Below are positions 48,019-62,506 of a stretch of 64,000 nt of DNA, piece by piece. The translations under genes were made by a program, and so were the position numbers. Numbering within the stretch: position 1 is the stretch's first letter; every line of letters begins with the position of its first letter. Origin of the DNA: Pyxicephalus adspersus (lineage: Eukaryota; Chordata; Amphibia; Anura; Pyxicephalidae). The stretch covers positions 13,681,286 to 13,745,285 of the forward strand of contig NC_092863.1 of assembly GCF_032062135.1 (NCBI RefSeq). The letters run 5' to 3'. The notes under the pieces were generated by a model. The model made no database searches and was not told where the DNA came from. It worked only from the letters and a program-made list of their open reading frames with translations.

Positions 48019-51000
48019 GTAAGTCATGGGTATGTTGTGGGTTTTCAATTTATTTGTTGACAGGTCAGCAGAGCGGTAGAAGTGGCCAAGGGGAAAGTCA
48101 AACAACCCAACCTAAAAATGCCTTCAAAAGGCACTGATCTAAAGGCATATAGAACTGCGTACTTATAACACACAGGTATACATTGTCATCTGTCCCTAAT
48201 ATATAGGAACATTTAATTGAATCTATATTTAAAGAATGACATCCTGTCGTTCTATATTTATAGACTATTACCAGTTTACAGTCTCTGATCTTTTATAAAA
48301 AACTGTTCGAATTTAAATAAAATAGATACAGATATGGGTGAATTATGGTTAACCATGGTGCTTTGACATTTGGCTGAGTATCCTGGAATCACTTCTATAA
48401 TTGCCATGTGCTTCTAGGATTTATGTTATGTAGCTTCATATAGTAATAACATTGCAAACTGTGAGATTTCTAAATAAATTACAGTAAAACCAGGATGCAA
48501 AACATCATTTATTGTTACATTTCATAAAAATGCTTTCATATATTAGTCTGTGCATGAGTAGCCCAAATTCGGTAAAGCTACAGAAAAGTGATTGGATGGG
48601 AATGTCCTTGTTATGTAATCTTGTGATTGATGTAAGCATCCCTGACTAAAGAAGCCAGACCAGACTGTTATGTACCTTGATCAATAAGTGAATCATGGAA
48701 GATGACCGGGTATATCTGTATTGTGAAATCTCAGAGAATGGATATAGTGTGCCCTAGGGTGCACATTGACATTAGATGACAGTCCGCTGATATGACATTT
48801 GATGGCTAGATCAAATAGTGATTTATTATCTATACAGGCTCAGGGGAATGTTGTCCAGGAAAAAAGGGGAAATTTAGAAAACCTCTATCGCATACCTTGG
48901 TTCTTATCTCTCCTACTAAGAAAACTAGTTAGAGTGCAACTTTTTATTAGAGACTGATACAGAAGTCATTGTGAGATGCTCATATTTTACATACACATCC
49001 AACAGTTCACTAATTATCATTAATATAATCTTGTTATTATATAACACCATCATATTGCGCAGAGCTTCACAAAGCCCATAGTCATATCCCTAACTGTCCC
49101 TCAAAGGAGCTCCCTGTATTGTGACCCAACTCTTCAGTAACCCCCCCAAAACAGCCGGGTGATTACTGAAAAGTGCCGGGTGGTGCACCTACCTTAAAGG
49201 CTGGGGATAACACTGTACTATGGCCAGTTTTGTGGGAAACCAAATAAACTAACTACATATGTAGTGCCTTGAAGAAACCCACGCAAACACGGGTAGAACA
49301 TGCAAACTCCATATAGTCCCCTGGCTGCATGGACCAGAGTGCTAATCACTGAGCCACCCCCATGCCTATGAATCTATAGCCAGGGGCAATACAGATAGGC
49401 CTGTGTATTTATAGGGGCAATTGGGCATTATTGTGTACCCACTTTTATTAAAACACATCCCTGTATATAAAAAGCATTGCTTAATAGTTGTCCTTGGTAT
49501 GGGTAATGAACCTCAAGAACCCCTTGATATAGTTGCCCTCATTTCCAGGCCCCCATAATTAATGGAAATGCTTACTAATCCATTGAATATGTTTTCCAAT
49601 AACTTTAAATATTAAAAACCTACATTCTATAGGATGTGTTACATGCTAAAACTTTGAAATATTGTGGATAATTTTGTACGAGAAGCAGATGTCTATCTGG
49701 ACCTTGTAGGAGTATCATTTGGGATGAGTACCAGTATTCTTGATGAACTGAGGTCACCAGAGGTACATAGGGAAGATCATTGCACATGCGGTATAGGCAG
49801 GATGAAGTATTGTTGAGTTTGGTTGTGTGTTGGCCCAGGCTTAGCAATGGGAAGAGTTAGTTGAGAAGCAGCACCAGACCAGCAGATGGCCCAGGATTAG
49901 TAATTGTATTAAATTCAGATTTCATATAGGTCCAGCAGCCAGAAGAATAGCAACCAGCAAGATTGAAGCCAGGTCATTAGCTGGGGGTCTCCATCAAATT
50001 TACATCTGTAAGTAAAATTAATCTCCTCCTGTATCACGGTCTGTATTAGTCTGTCATTCCCTATTTAATGTCTGCCAATCCCTATTTAATGTACAGCGCT
50101 GCGTAATATGTTGGCGCTATATAAATCCTGTTTAATAATAATAATAAAAGAACGCTCAACAAAGGCCAATCTGGGAGGTTTAACATAAGTGCCTGTGTGT
50201 GTCACTTAGATTTAAAAATTCTAATACAATAATTATTTTGTACAACTTGTATTTATTTAATTCAAAATATGACAGACATGAACACTTGCTTTATTTGACC
50301 ATTACCAAACTTTCTAATCACTGCTTAGCCAGCATTAATGGTACAAGACACATTTCAGTACCCACAAAAAAATCAGATTTACTATTTATTTGGGAATGAA
50401 ATAAATGGACCATAGAGGAGTCAAAATTGTTAAAGCTGCTAATTTCCCAACTTTCTGAGATGAGGAAGAGAACAATCTTTTAACAAAAACCATTTAGGCA
50501 ACAAGCATGCCCCTGCCAAGCCCCCAGCTATTTGGCACATGAAAAGTGAATATGCCAATAAATAAGTGAATATTGTTTTAGAAGTTGTATTAAGGGTTTA
50601 GTAGTGAATACCAGTTCTGGAGATTAGTGTATTTTTTTATTAGTTTATTTTATAGGAACAACTGAAAAGGAAAGATAGATGTAGAAATTTGGTTCACATA
50701 TAGTTAAGGAACAGATCCCAGCCTCGGGATTATTTTATGTACAGTACAAAATGAAGCAAGTGTTTTGCTTTCCCCGATGCCCCCTTTTCTGCTGCTTCAT
50801 TATTTATTTATATAGTGTCAGAATATATTACATAGCGTTATAGGAAAAACAGAAGCATTGCCATTAGTAGCGTAGCATGAGCTAACAAAGGCTGTGGCGG
50901 CAGAGGTGGCACACATCATTATTGTAAGTGACAATAACACATTACCTTGTATGTAAGATTACCTTGTAAGTAAATATTTCAGATTGCCAACCTTCATGTA

Positions 51001-54000
51001 GAGTTGTAACAGATTGGAGTGGTTTTATTTGTTTATTACTGCAATGTATATTTACAATTCACCCAAACTTCTAGCAGATTTGGGTGGCTCTTTGCCTACA
51101 GTTTGGCCTGTAATTTGTGCAGAAGACCCCATTGTTAGACCATGTCATTCTTTGAGCTGGGAAAAAACTTGTACATTTATAGAAAGACAAACTCAATGGA
51201 ATGGTCTGGTGAATATTGAACCCCAAACTCTAATATTGCAACAGCATTCGTTATCTATTGAGTTGTCCTATTCTCTTATTTAATTTCTCCATATCTAGAG
51301 AGTATGTATATCCAGAGATATGAAACAATTGAACAACAGGGAATTGCAGTATGTTGACATTTTCCCATTGCTTTGTAAGACATTACTTTTCAGTATTATT
51401 TTGTAATCAACTGTGACATAAGTGATATAAGACAATGGAGTTGAATTACTAAAGGGATATAGGTTGTTCACATAACAAAGTGAATTTCACTTAGCTCCTT
51501 AAATTATATGAATTTCTGCTGACTTTAAAGCTGGGTACACACGTGCAATAATTGTCGTTGGAAAGGATCTTTCACGATACTTTCCAACGTCAAATGACTG
51601 CACGATGCACGAACAAGTACTGTACATACATCACAGTTCTTTTCTATGGATAGGGGAGGGGGAGAACGATGGAGCGGCACCATGCTGTGCGCTCTCCCCC
51701 TTCACTTCCATTACGGCGTTTATTGTCCATCGTCCGTGGATCCGCCAGGATGGTCGTTCAGGCGATGAACAATGGGCGCTGTACACGCGCCAGATTCTTG
51801 TCCGAGATCGGCCCTGAGCCGATTATCGGATGAGAAGCATTGGACGTGTGTACGTAGCTTTACCATCCAGTCACCAGCAAGGAACAATCATGTTTTTTTA
51901 GATTGTTTTCAGTACCTGATTGGGTATTTTTTGTAAAATTTAATATCACCACATTAATTAGTGTAAAGTAAATCTTTGTATTTACCATCATGAGAAAGAG
52001 TGCAATCGAAACATATATGAACATTCACACAATGGGCCTGGTTTATTAAAGCCGTCCATGAGAGCTTTAATAAATCAGGCCTAATGTCTATACATAAGGG
52101 TGATATACTGTAATGAAAACATAAGGTGAATGTTCAGTCTTTTTTATGCACACTTTTATATGATCCAGAATTCATAGTTGGCTCTATACCTTAAGCTGTG
52201 CAGGGCCCGAAGCAGCAAAGCTACCTAAATCCATAACATTTGCATCACCATTCTTCAGAGTTGGCTTGGAGTTCTTCTTTCTAATGGTGTCTTCATTTTG
52301 CCCCAAACATCTCTATTGTTGACTGTTTCATAAGTCCACTGCATAGTAGGGTATTCCTGGCAATGTTCTGTAAGTAGTCTTTGAATAATGTTTGCCTAAT
52401 AAATATGTTTAAAAGTCACCAATTTCCATCAGCTGTACTTACTTTGTACCATGATAGCTGGCCTCCTCCCAGGGTACAGTGGTCATCTCCTGAGCAGACA
52501 ATGGCCAAAATGGAACAATGTCATGTTAGGAAAGGGGAGTCAACAGTGCAATGTGTGCTTACAATTCACCCAGACTGCTAGCAGAGTACAATGGTTTCTT
52601 CTTTATTGCCTGGCCTATAGTTTTGGTGGAAAGTTAGGCTATGTACACACGTGCAATTATTGCCTTTCACGATCCTTTCCAATGACAAACGACTGCACTA
52701 TGCATGAACGAGTGCTGTACATACAGCACCGTTCTGCTCTATGAAGAGTAAAGGGTGAGAACGATGGAACGGCACCCCTCTGTGCTCTCTCCCCTTCACT
52801 TGCATTACGATCCTTCGTCGTCCATCGTCCATTGATCCACCAGGACGGACGCCCTGAGATGATTATTGGACGAGAACCAATGCATGTGTGTATGTAGCCT
52901 TAAACCTTAGACCTTATTGCCAGACCAAAACTTTCCACAAATGGCACAAAAGAACTTCAGACAGGTTTCACCAACATATTCTCTTAGGGTTTGTTCCCAC
53001 TAGTACATTGCATTGATCCATGTATTTCCATACAGAAAATCCTGTGTAGTCTCCGACACCTTTAGATATGTGGTTAGGTGGCCCGGGGTTGCTTTAGCCA
53101 AAGGAAACTATTTCTTTGCCCTGAATGGACAAAAAGTCAGAATCTCTTTGAAATGTATTATAAAACATTACAATATTGGGTATGTCATATATTTTGGAAT
53201 TAAATCCCCCAGGGTGAGTAGTCCTGAAGCCCAACTGAAGTTACAAAAATAATTGAAAGAAAGGAGAATGCAGAGATAAAAATAAAAGATTAGAGACTTA
53301 GAACTAGGTGTCTCAATTATACCAACAAACTTCTTAACTAGTACAAATAAAATAACTTTAATAAGTCAACTTCCGTACCAGGACTGTCTGATGTACATAC
53401 TAGTATATACCTACAGAAAATATTCCCTCCAAATACAAAAACTTTAACTTTGTTCTTATTTACTTCCATTTTTCATATATATATATGAAAGCTAATAATG
53501 CTTTGTCACTTATATGTGTAAATGGAATTTTAGGATTTGGAATTTTGGTAGCCTGTGTTTTGTAAAAGATGGGCATCATGAGGATAAATCAATTGTAATA
53601 GGTCGCTTGAATCATTTTAGGATTAGAGGACTTCTGAGTACATTTTATTGGATAATTATTTAGGGACAGATAGAATAGGAGCTCACCCACACATGAGACT
53701 GTAATTGCGCTAGGTTTGGGAGATTAAGTCCGTGTATAATAAGTGCAAGCCATTCATTCCTGTTGAGACGTGTGCTAGACACAGGAAGCACTATGTCTAA
53801 TATGGATAAATGTTCTACATTATTGGACTCTCCTTTTTTTAATACTGGTAATTAAAAGGCATCAACAATTTTTGAGTCAGGATTACTGACTTTGCTGGCT
53901 GCATGATTGTCCCTGGTCAGGTTTTAAGACCACAAACAGCCTGGTAACAAGAAATTGGTATACAATGGCAGTTTCCATATTTTTCTCAGTTCAGGATTCC

Positions 54001-54968
54001 AATACATTGTCATGTTGCTTAAGACATGAGTAAACTTTGTGGTCCAGATGATTGGACACTTGTCCTACTTGTCTCTGAGACACAACTGTTCTTGTTGTGG
54101 CTCTGCTAAAATTCTGCATGTAGTATTTATCCCTCAGCCTAATCCTCCAGTACAATTATCTAGCACAGGGGTGTCAAACTCAAATACACAAGAGGGTCGA
54201 AATTAAAAACTTAGATGGGGCCAAACTTGAAATTTCTTTAAAAAATTGAGGACGATTACTACTTCATCCATAACTAACAAAAAACAAACCCCTCTACACA
54301 CACTTTAGGGTTGAAAAGACTACTTTCTTTCTATCTATGCAGGCTGTGTGTTGTTCATCCTCTCACATCACAAGTTTGTCTAACACTAAATATTACACTA
54401 TGCAGTCTCTAATGGATTGAAACAAACACAATGCCCCTGGAAGTCAGGCATCATGTGATCAATGCCTAGGCTGTGTGTCACATTAAGGGTGTACAGGAAT
54501 AATGTCTATGCATTGCATGTATTGAAAATGATGATGTGAGGTGGTAACGCGGGTGGGCGGGCCAGATGTAGTTCATTTTCGGAATTCTTTGGGGGGCGAA
54601 AAAAAGGGCCTTGAGGGCCAGATTTGGCCCACGGGCCAGAGTTTGACACCCCTGATCTAGCACATAGCTGGAAGGATTCCTGTGTTGCAAATGTAGCAAC
54701 ATTTGTTACATTTTAAATGCTTTGTTGGTAATGAAGTCAGAAGCAGCATGCTGGAAGCATCCTTCTAACATTGTATCTAATGTAAGCAGTGACCCACACT
54801 GGAAATCACTGTGATATGATTAATACAGAAGGCATAATTAATGCTTGACCATGAAATAAGTTTGTGCAGGCTGCTTGTCTTGTTAAATGTATTCTGGCCA
54901 ACTGGCTACTGTTCATCCAGCGGATTTTCCTATTGTTCAGCTAATTCAGAGTGGAAGTAAACTCTGTA

Positions 54969-55020
<52 letters not shown>

Positions 55021-58000
55021 TTATATTATACTAGGGCTTTCTCGATATTGTGCAAACATTCACTGGATATTTGGGTTATGATATTTTTACTTTCCAAAGT
55101 GCCCCCTACAGCGATGTGAAGGCCACAGTTTTCATTGATGCTCTTTTACTGTAATTTTGCAAAGTTTGGAGGTTTTAAGAGTTGGACTATCATGCAAAAA
55201 TTTGGGGCCCAATGTAATTTTAAAAATAGGGGGCTTACAGTTCACTGCCACCTTTGCAAACATCATCAATAATAAATGAGCAGTGCAGTGGGTAATTACC
55301 AAAGGGAAACAAATACTTGTTGTTCCTTAGCCAGCTGGGCCAATATTTTTTAACAAAAATAGTCTCATTATTAATAGTAAATATGGAGTAACAATCAGGA
55401 AACTCAACGAGAAGAGATACAAGTCCTGGAAGTTCAGCAGAAAAATGTCTCACGTCCCTGATGAGGCCACATGCTTGAGTTGGCGGTGAGAGAAGTCTAC
55501 AGAAGAATAGAGAAGGGCTAATTGTGTAATTTCATTTATAGCCCTGACTCATGCATCTGACATGGTACATAAGTAAAATACAGACAGATGCCACATGCAG
55601 TGACACACAATGGAAGTATCCGGTATCAATGCATTTGTACAACGTCCCATTGGTTGCCGTTGCATTCAAGTTAAATAAAATAACTAACAAGGCACAATAT
55701 GCAAAAACTTGTTTAGAAAGGCTGTACCTTTGATGACTTTAAAGTAATCCAACGAAGTCACTTTGCCTAGGTTGAGATGAAGCCAATTAAATTGATTCTA
55801 ACCCAAAATGAAGTCCAAACAAAGATATTGCTGTTTGCCTGAACTCACAAACAGGTAGGTAGCTTGGGCTGTAAAGCTGCGTACACACTTGCAATTTTTG
55901 TCGTTGGAAAGGATCTTTCACGATCCTTTCCAACGACAAGGGGCTGCAAGATGCATGAACGATGCTGTACATACAGCACCGTTCATGCTCTATGGAGAGG
56001 GGAGAGCGACGGAGCGGCACCCTGCTGCGCGCTCTCCCCTTCCCTTTCATTACGATCGGCTGTCGTCCATCGTCCGTGGATCCGGCAGGTCGGTCGTCCG
56101 GACGATGGACGACACCGACTGTACACACGGAAGATTTTCGCCCGATAATTGGCCGATGCCGATTATCGGGCGATAAAAATCTGCCGTGTGTACGTAGCTT
56201 AAGTAATTTTTTATTGGCAGCAATAGAAGAAACATCATAACTAAGGCTAATGGTTATCTTTAGATCCATTTCAAGGTAAATCTTAGCTGACTTTAAAAGT
56301 TTAATCAAAAGTCAGTATCAAAGATGTGGCTCTAAATGACTGCCAAGGGTGGACACATATACATATTGCTTTGACTGAATGTCAATGTTAGGCTACCAAT
56401 GTCTATATATAATCTTAAAGCATGTCGGATTTCTGTTGCTGGAAAGATCTTTTGTGATCATTTCCAGTGACAGGAGAACAAATGAGTGCTGTACACACAG
56501 AGCTCTTCTGTTCTATGGGGAAGGGGTGGATGAATGAGTGGCACCCTGCTATGCTCGCTTCCATTGGAAAGTACATTGGTTGTCCCTACTTGGTTGTTTA
56601 TTGATCCACCAGGGTGATTTGATAAATTAAGTTGGTGTACTGATAAACATAGGGTAGATTTTTACCCTAGACGATCATGACCATTCATCTCGGGTGACAA
56701 TCATCTAGCCTGTGTGTGTAGTTTAAAACTGAGCAAATTATTCTGTATCATTGTTTCCCAGATCAGCTTTTTTACATAACGTCCAATTAACTAACAAAAC
56801 TGATATGAGAAAAACAATTTCCTTTATGGTTCAGTTAAAATTAAAGAATCCTTAGATCAATTGTTTTTTTTTTTTTCTTTACTTTCTTACAGCAATTAGT
56901 GTAATTTAAGCCCTGTACTGTAATGAACCTGGTAAACATGTGGAAAACAGTCTAGAGATCCACTTATTGGCTGAGACTAAAACAATACTAAAATATATAT
57001 AATATATATATATTATAGTATATAAATACACCATACAATCCTAATAAATGACATGCCTTTAGATAAACCTGTACACGTGGCTCTGTACAAGCCATACTTC
57101 TCATGGTGTATTGGCTTGTTTAACTACCAACCCATTATATTCGCTTTAAAATGGCAAAAGCAGCTTGTATTTAGCAAAGGCAATGAATTGGGTCTAATAA
57201 AACCTGAGGGAACAAGTCTAGCACTTAACAGTGAATGAAATGTCTGGTAAATATGTGCTTTTAATGTGTTCTGTGTTCATAACCATTATGAGGGATAAAC
57301 TACCAGATTCACTTCAAGTGTTAGTCCGTGCAAAGTTATTTTGAGCTCTGAGTACTTGCCAGAGGGTTGAATCACTCACACCTATTATATATCTTTTGGG
57401 TGGCCAGTGTTGACTTCAAACCAAACCTTTTACTAAAGACATTCCTTCCAAGGTTCATAGATGGAAAGGAAGAATAGCGTTCAGGGCCAAAACAGGAAAA
57501 GAACTGGCTTGTCTTGGTTATCGTTGGTCAACACAATTGGGGAATGTTCCTGCACTCTTCTGATGGTTCCTCTACAAATATATCTTATTATTCTTTCTAC
57601 TCATTGTCATTCCTGCTAACAATCCCTGGTTATTCTTTCTGCATGCCCCAGTCTCTGCTTCCATACACACCCCTGGTCATTCTTTCAACTCACAAATTCC
57701 CAGCCAATATTCCTACATGTGTCATTCATCATGTACACAACCTGGTCATTCTACCTAAACACACCCGTGATCATTCTCCCTGCACATCATTCTTTTCACA
57801 CGCTCTCCTGGTCATTTGTTTTTTACATACCACGGGCATTTTCCCAACAAACCAAAGTTATTCTTTCTAAACATACTCTGTTATTTCCTACAGCCCTTGA
57901 CTTAAGCTAGGTACACACTTGCAATAATTATTGTTAGAAAACAAACGACTAACGATTATGCACGATAATTTTAAACGATGGTATTGTGCACAATTCTGTC

Positions 58001-61000
58001 ATGTTGTAACGATACGATCATTTAAATAAAATCCACCAATAGTGAACACACGCTAGATACAATTGTTTGAACGATGCAGGGAGTGACATGTAAAGGAGAA
58101 AGTGTACTGCAGAAACAATCCACTAATGATTGTCGCCCAATCAGATCTGCCAGGACGGTCGTTCGTTTCAGGGACATCCTAGTTCGTCGGCGTCATTGTG
58201 CACCTTTTTTTAACGATTATCGGGCGATCGGTCGTTAGTCGTTCATTTCCAATGATAATTATTGCAAGTGTGTACGCAGCTTTACTTCTGACCTCTTTTG
58301 CAAACTCAAAACTGGCCTGTGGGCAATTGCTCCTTTTTTGACAGTTCCTATGTACTTGCTTCTGATGCTAGCTAATTTTAGCTGCAGGCTGAACATGCAA
58401 AATTATTTTTGGTTACTGAATGACAAAATAAACCTGCAAAGTGGCTGAATTTGAAGAACCAGATTGCTAATCTGAAGTTTTCTGTTTTATATGCCCATTC
58501 ACTGTGTACATGATAAACACATTTAATTACTGTATATACACATGCTGGCTTTGCAATTAGTAGGCTTTTCTGATTTGATTATGGATAATATTGTAGCCAT
58601 TTATAACCATTGTATCTTGTTAGCCCTATTTTATACAAATGTCTATTTTCGCATAAAATGGAAATTGTTCTTTTTCTTAGCATACAAATCCTTTGAACTC
58701 AGCAGGTATAAGTGTTTCAGTGTGTTCTTTATAATGGCTTATTGTATTCCTTAGTTTCTTTTGTGTTATTGGCAGAACAAACCTACTCAGCTTTGTTATA
58801 TTGTTGTATGGGATAAAATTATTAGCTCTTTTTGCGATTTATATCTCCATTGCAGAGATTTCCCCCATTCCCATCTCACTACTGGCTGTCTTTGGGGAGA
58901 ATATTGATCAGCCTGGAATATCTGAACTGCTGGATGTGATTTTTCTAACTCCATGAATCAGTGAACATGTCCTGTTTGTAGATAGTCAAGTGTACTGTAA
59001 GCATACTGTTAGTTTAAAGAACAACTTTTCCTTTTCCAGCTTCCTGCCCTTATTACCGCACGCTGTAAACAAAAAACAAAGTACTTGAGAATGTTTAATT
59101 GGACATTCCACTCTGCAAAGTTCCACTCCCCTAGTTAACTAATGTTTAAGTAACAAAAGGGTAAAAAAAAAAAACAGTTCAGTTCTTTTCCCTTGTAAAC
59201 TTTTTACAGCAATTGCAATGCACGCAGCAACAAACACCTTTAACTGTTTCCTTGCCAGGTTCAAATATATCCAAAGCCTTTGGTTTTATCTGTACCAAAA
59301 GATATGACAATGTTTGGGCCTATACAATTCCTTTTTGGATCCAATTACCATCACAAAGGGGAAGTCACATACTTCCTATACCTGTAGGTTCACAACAGGG
59401 CATGGAGACTGAGAAGGAGAACAGATTGGAGAGTATACCTTGCTGCGGGTAAGTATATATCACTGACAATGTCTGAATAAAATGGCGTTTATTAGTCCTG
59501 ACCATATTACAAAAAGCAATATATAAACAAACATAATGCATTCTCTTTAAACATGTTTTCAGTTACTTTGTACATCAGCTCACCTTGCAATTTGACTGCA
59601 GCTTAAAATAGAAATCAGATTTGAGTATTGTAATTGGAAGCAGTTACAGAAAACCACATGCATGAGATCTATTAATAATTATGCTACTGAACCTAATTAT
59701 AAACACCCCGTGCCTACAAGTATTGCCCAATATACTGTATATTATACCTCACTTTTGCTTTCAAATCTATGTAAATATTTAGGATTTAATGACTATGCAA
59801 CAAGACACATCTGAATAAAAACCTATTTTATTTTCCTTATTGACTAAAAAGTGTATGTCCAAGCAGAAAAAGAAAACTGTATTTAAGTGCTGTACTTTTA
59901 AGTAACCATACGCTATCCTTAATCTTGCCTCTTGATTCTACCAGAAGTCATGATGGGCAACTTTCTCTATGCGGTTGCCATTGCCATAGCTGTAAAATGA
60001 TCCGCTCACCCATTCCTCCTTACCACATCAGAACCAGTTTTCTGTAGTATTGCAGCTTCAGTATTCACAGTTAGGGCAAAAAAGAAGAATTACAGGCAGA
60101 AGTAAAGAACATGTGCAGTACATTTCTGTAAAACATACATTTCTCCTGGTTATAAACCTTAAAACCCGGCAATTACAGAAAATTACACGTTGATGTGCCA
60201 GACATGCACAGCAAACATGGGACTGTATAATATTTATACAATAAATAATGGTTCTATAAACTATAAAAAAACCATAAAAAGAGTACTATAAAAAAGTCCA
60301 CCAAAACTTGGCATTTCTTTTACAACTAATTCTGGATAATTGTACTGTTAGGAGCGCAGGGTCTGCACAGCTGCTATGCCCAATGTAATGGGCTTCCACT
60401 CGAAAAGCTGGATTTTGATTTATTTTATATTGTGTGTGAAATTTATAGGTAGGGGACGTATCATACAATAATGGTGATAACACCCAGGGAAAGTTCAAGG
60501 TGGTCAGGAGAAGAATTGGGAATTGCCCATTAAAAGTCTAGAGTATCTACATTGTACAGGACAGGGACTGACTCCGACCACCAGGTTCTACTTATACTTA
60601 AAATTTTGATTTGGGTCAACTTGGGTCATTAAAGTTTCAGCCTAAATCTTCCTAAATCACGTATGCCACTCTATTGACTTTGTTTGTGTTTTCAGTTCCT
60701 TACTTTCTCCAGCTTCTGTGTGGTTTCCCAGGTGGCTTCCATATTCCTTTGTGTTATCGTTCTGTAAACTGTTTGTAACGAATTAGACGCTTTGCGGTCT
60801 GAAAGAAATCTCTAGCTAAACACATAGAACTGAGTCACAGCTCTGTTAGTCCAGTAGGAGTGCAGGTAAAGGAGGGGGGTGATAGAATCGGTACAATTTC
60901 ATGGGCAGCTGTTATGTATTTTCAGTGAGTGAGTCACCTCTGTTATTAAAGCTGAACTCCAGGACAAACATCTAAATACACCTATAAACTACATATACAG

Positions 61001-62463
61001 GAGCTGTTTACCCGCCAAATGATGTGTAGTACTGTCCATCCTGTCCAGAGATGGATGACACCACTTACAGCGAGGTTCTCGTGTTCACTAGCCTTCTGAT
61101 TGGACAGTGAGAAACCAGCAGCATAATAATAAAGTCATCTCTCTGCTCATTCTGATTTCTCCTTTATCACAGGTATATAAAAAGGCAAGCATACATCTTT
61201 TTTTATAAAAAATAATTTATGTCTTCAGTTCTGGCATATGCCCATACGGGAGGAGTTCTCTTTACAACCCTACTTGTTGAGAAAAAATATTTATGCTGGC
61301 AGTGGCAGTTCTGTGACTTCTTGGTATGGAAGCCTTGCTCTAAAAATAATATCTTCTTTTCAGCATTGTCCGATGATGAAGATGTGAAAATCATGCTTAA
61401 TGGCACCAATCTTTGGAAAATAAAGCCAGGATGGCAACAGCAAAGACTTTACCTTCTTGAGTCTGACGGAATGACCATCTGGTATGAGAGCCGAGCGAAA
61501 AGGGCTCGCTCCAAGCAGATCTGTAAGTACCTGTGGCCATGTTTAATCTTTGATGTGTCATGTATCCTGATTGTGGGAACCTCAGGGGAAGTGCAGACAA
61601 ATCAGAGGTGTGGCCTATCATGATCACCTATGAGATTGTAGCTGTCACTTTATTTGGTGCCAGTTTAAAAATCACAAATAAAATGTGATTGGTTGTTTTG
61701 GGTAACAACTCCGCTTTGTTTTCTTTGTCCTCCGGTTTTGATAATAATGTTTTGTATGTTACATTTAGCATTAAGGTCCACCAAGATTGTGCATGAAATT
61801 ATAGTAAGTGGCTTTATATTCAAAAAAGTTGTTTGGTCTTGAGGTAGTATGATTTAAGATATATACTGATACTTATAGGGTATTAAGCTACTTCTTTCCA
61901 TCCTGGTTTGACTATGTTTTATACAGTGTATGGGTTTTCCACCGTTGTCTCCTTACCTCAACTTTTCCATTTCTTCTCTTTATTTGTATTCTTTATTCCT
62001 AACCTCAATCTCATCTTCCTATTCCTCTGCCCCGTTCCACAGTCTCCATCTTACACATCGAGTCTGTCCGCGAAGGACGTCAGTCAGAAGGGCTACGAAA
62101 AAATGGCAGACGTTTCCCAGAGAGTTGCTGTTTTAGTATCTCCTTCGTGGGGAGAAGAAGAAACCTGGACCTGGCTGCCAGTAGTGAACAAGAAGCCCGA
62201 AGTTGGGTCCAGGGGATACGAAAACTCATGGAAAGAGCTGAAGCCATGAGCCAGCGGGAGAAGTTAGTCCAATATCCTTAAAAAAATGGAAACAAAATTG
62301 AAATTTAGAAGGTATTATTGATGAACCCTGTTTTTAAAATGCTAGTTGTCTGACCGTGACCTTGACTCACTGTTTTTGGAATGGGTAAAGGATTACCTAA
62401 AAGGATTCCTATCTTTCCTTATCTTAGGGCTCCTAACTGTACTGGTTGAAAATAAACCCAATT

Positions 62464-62506
<43 letters not shown>

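Larger units (their letters stand above)
48019..61363 (+). other. plcd3: plcd3 intron 1 (13.3 kb)
   Basis: GTAAGT at the left end and TTCTTTTCAG at the right. The intron hosts SINE copies, five PIF/Harbinger-type copies, one hAT-like element and AT microsatellites. No internal exon was recognised. Confidence 0.85.

Noticed and set aside
55787..56308. 173-codon minus-strand frame
   Set aside because: It lies over a MITE; similar frames recur in other copies because the element is palindromic and CG-rich, not because it codes.
61219..61363. Extension of plcd3 exon 2 leftward in the open frame
   Set aside because: A good TTCTTTTCAG acceptor at 61363 restores homology at ALSDDEDV; residues encoded to the left have no resemblance to PLC-delta.
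62261..62268. U2-type donors GTTAGT (62263) or GTCCAA (62267) for plcd3 exon 3
   Set aside because: GTTAGT keeps phase only by deleting conserved KLV-type linker residues; GTCCAA breaks phase. The U12 pair of 5' site and branch site fits better.
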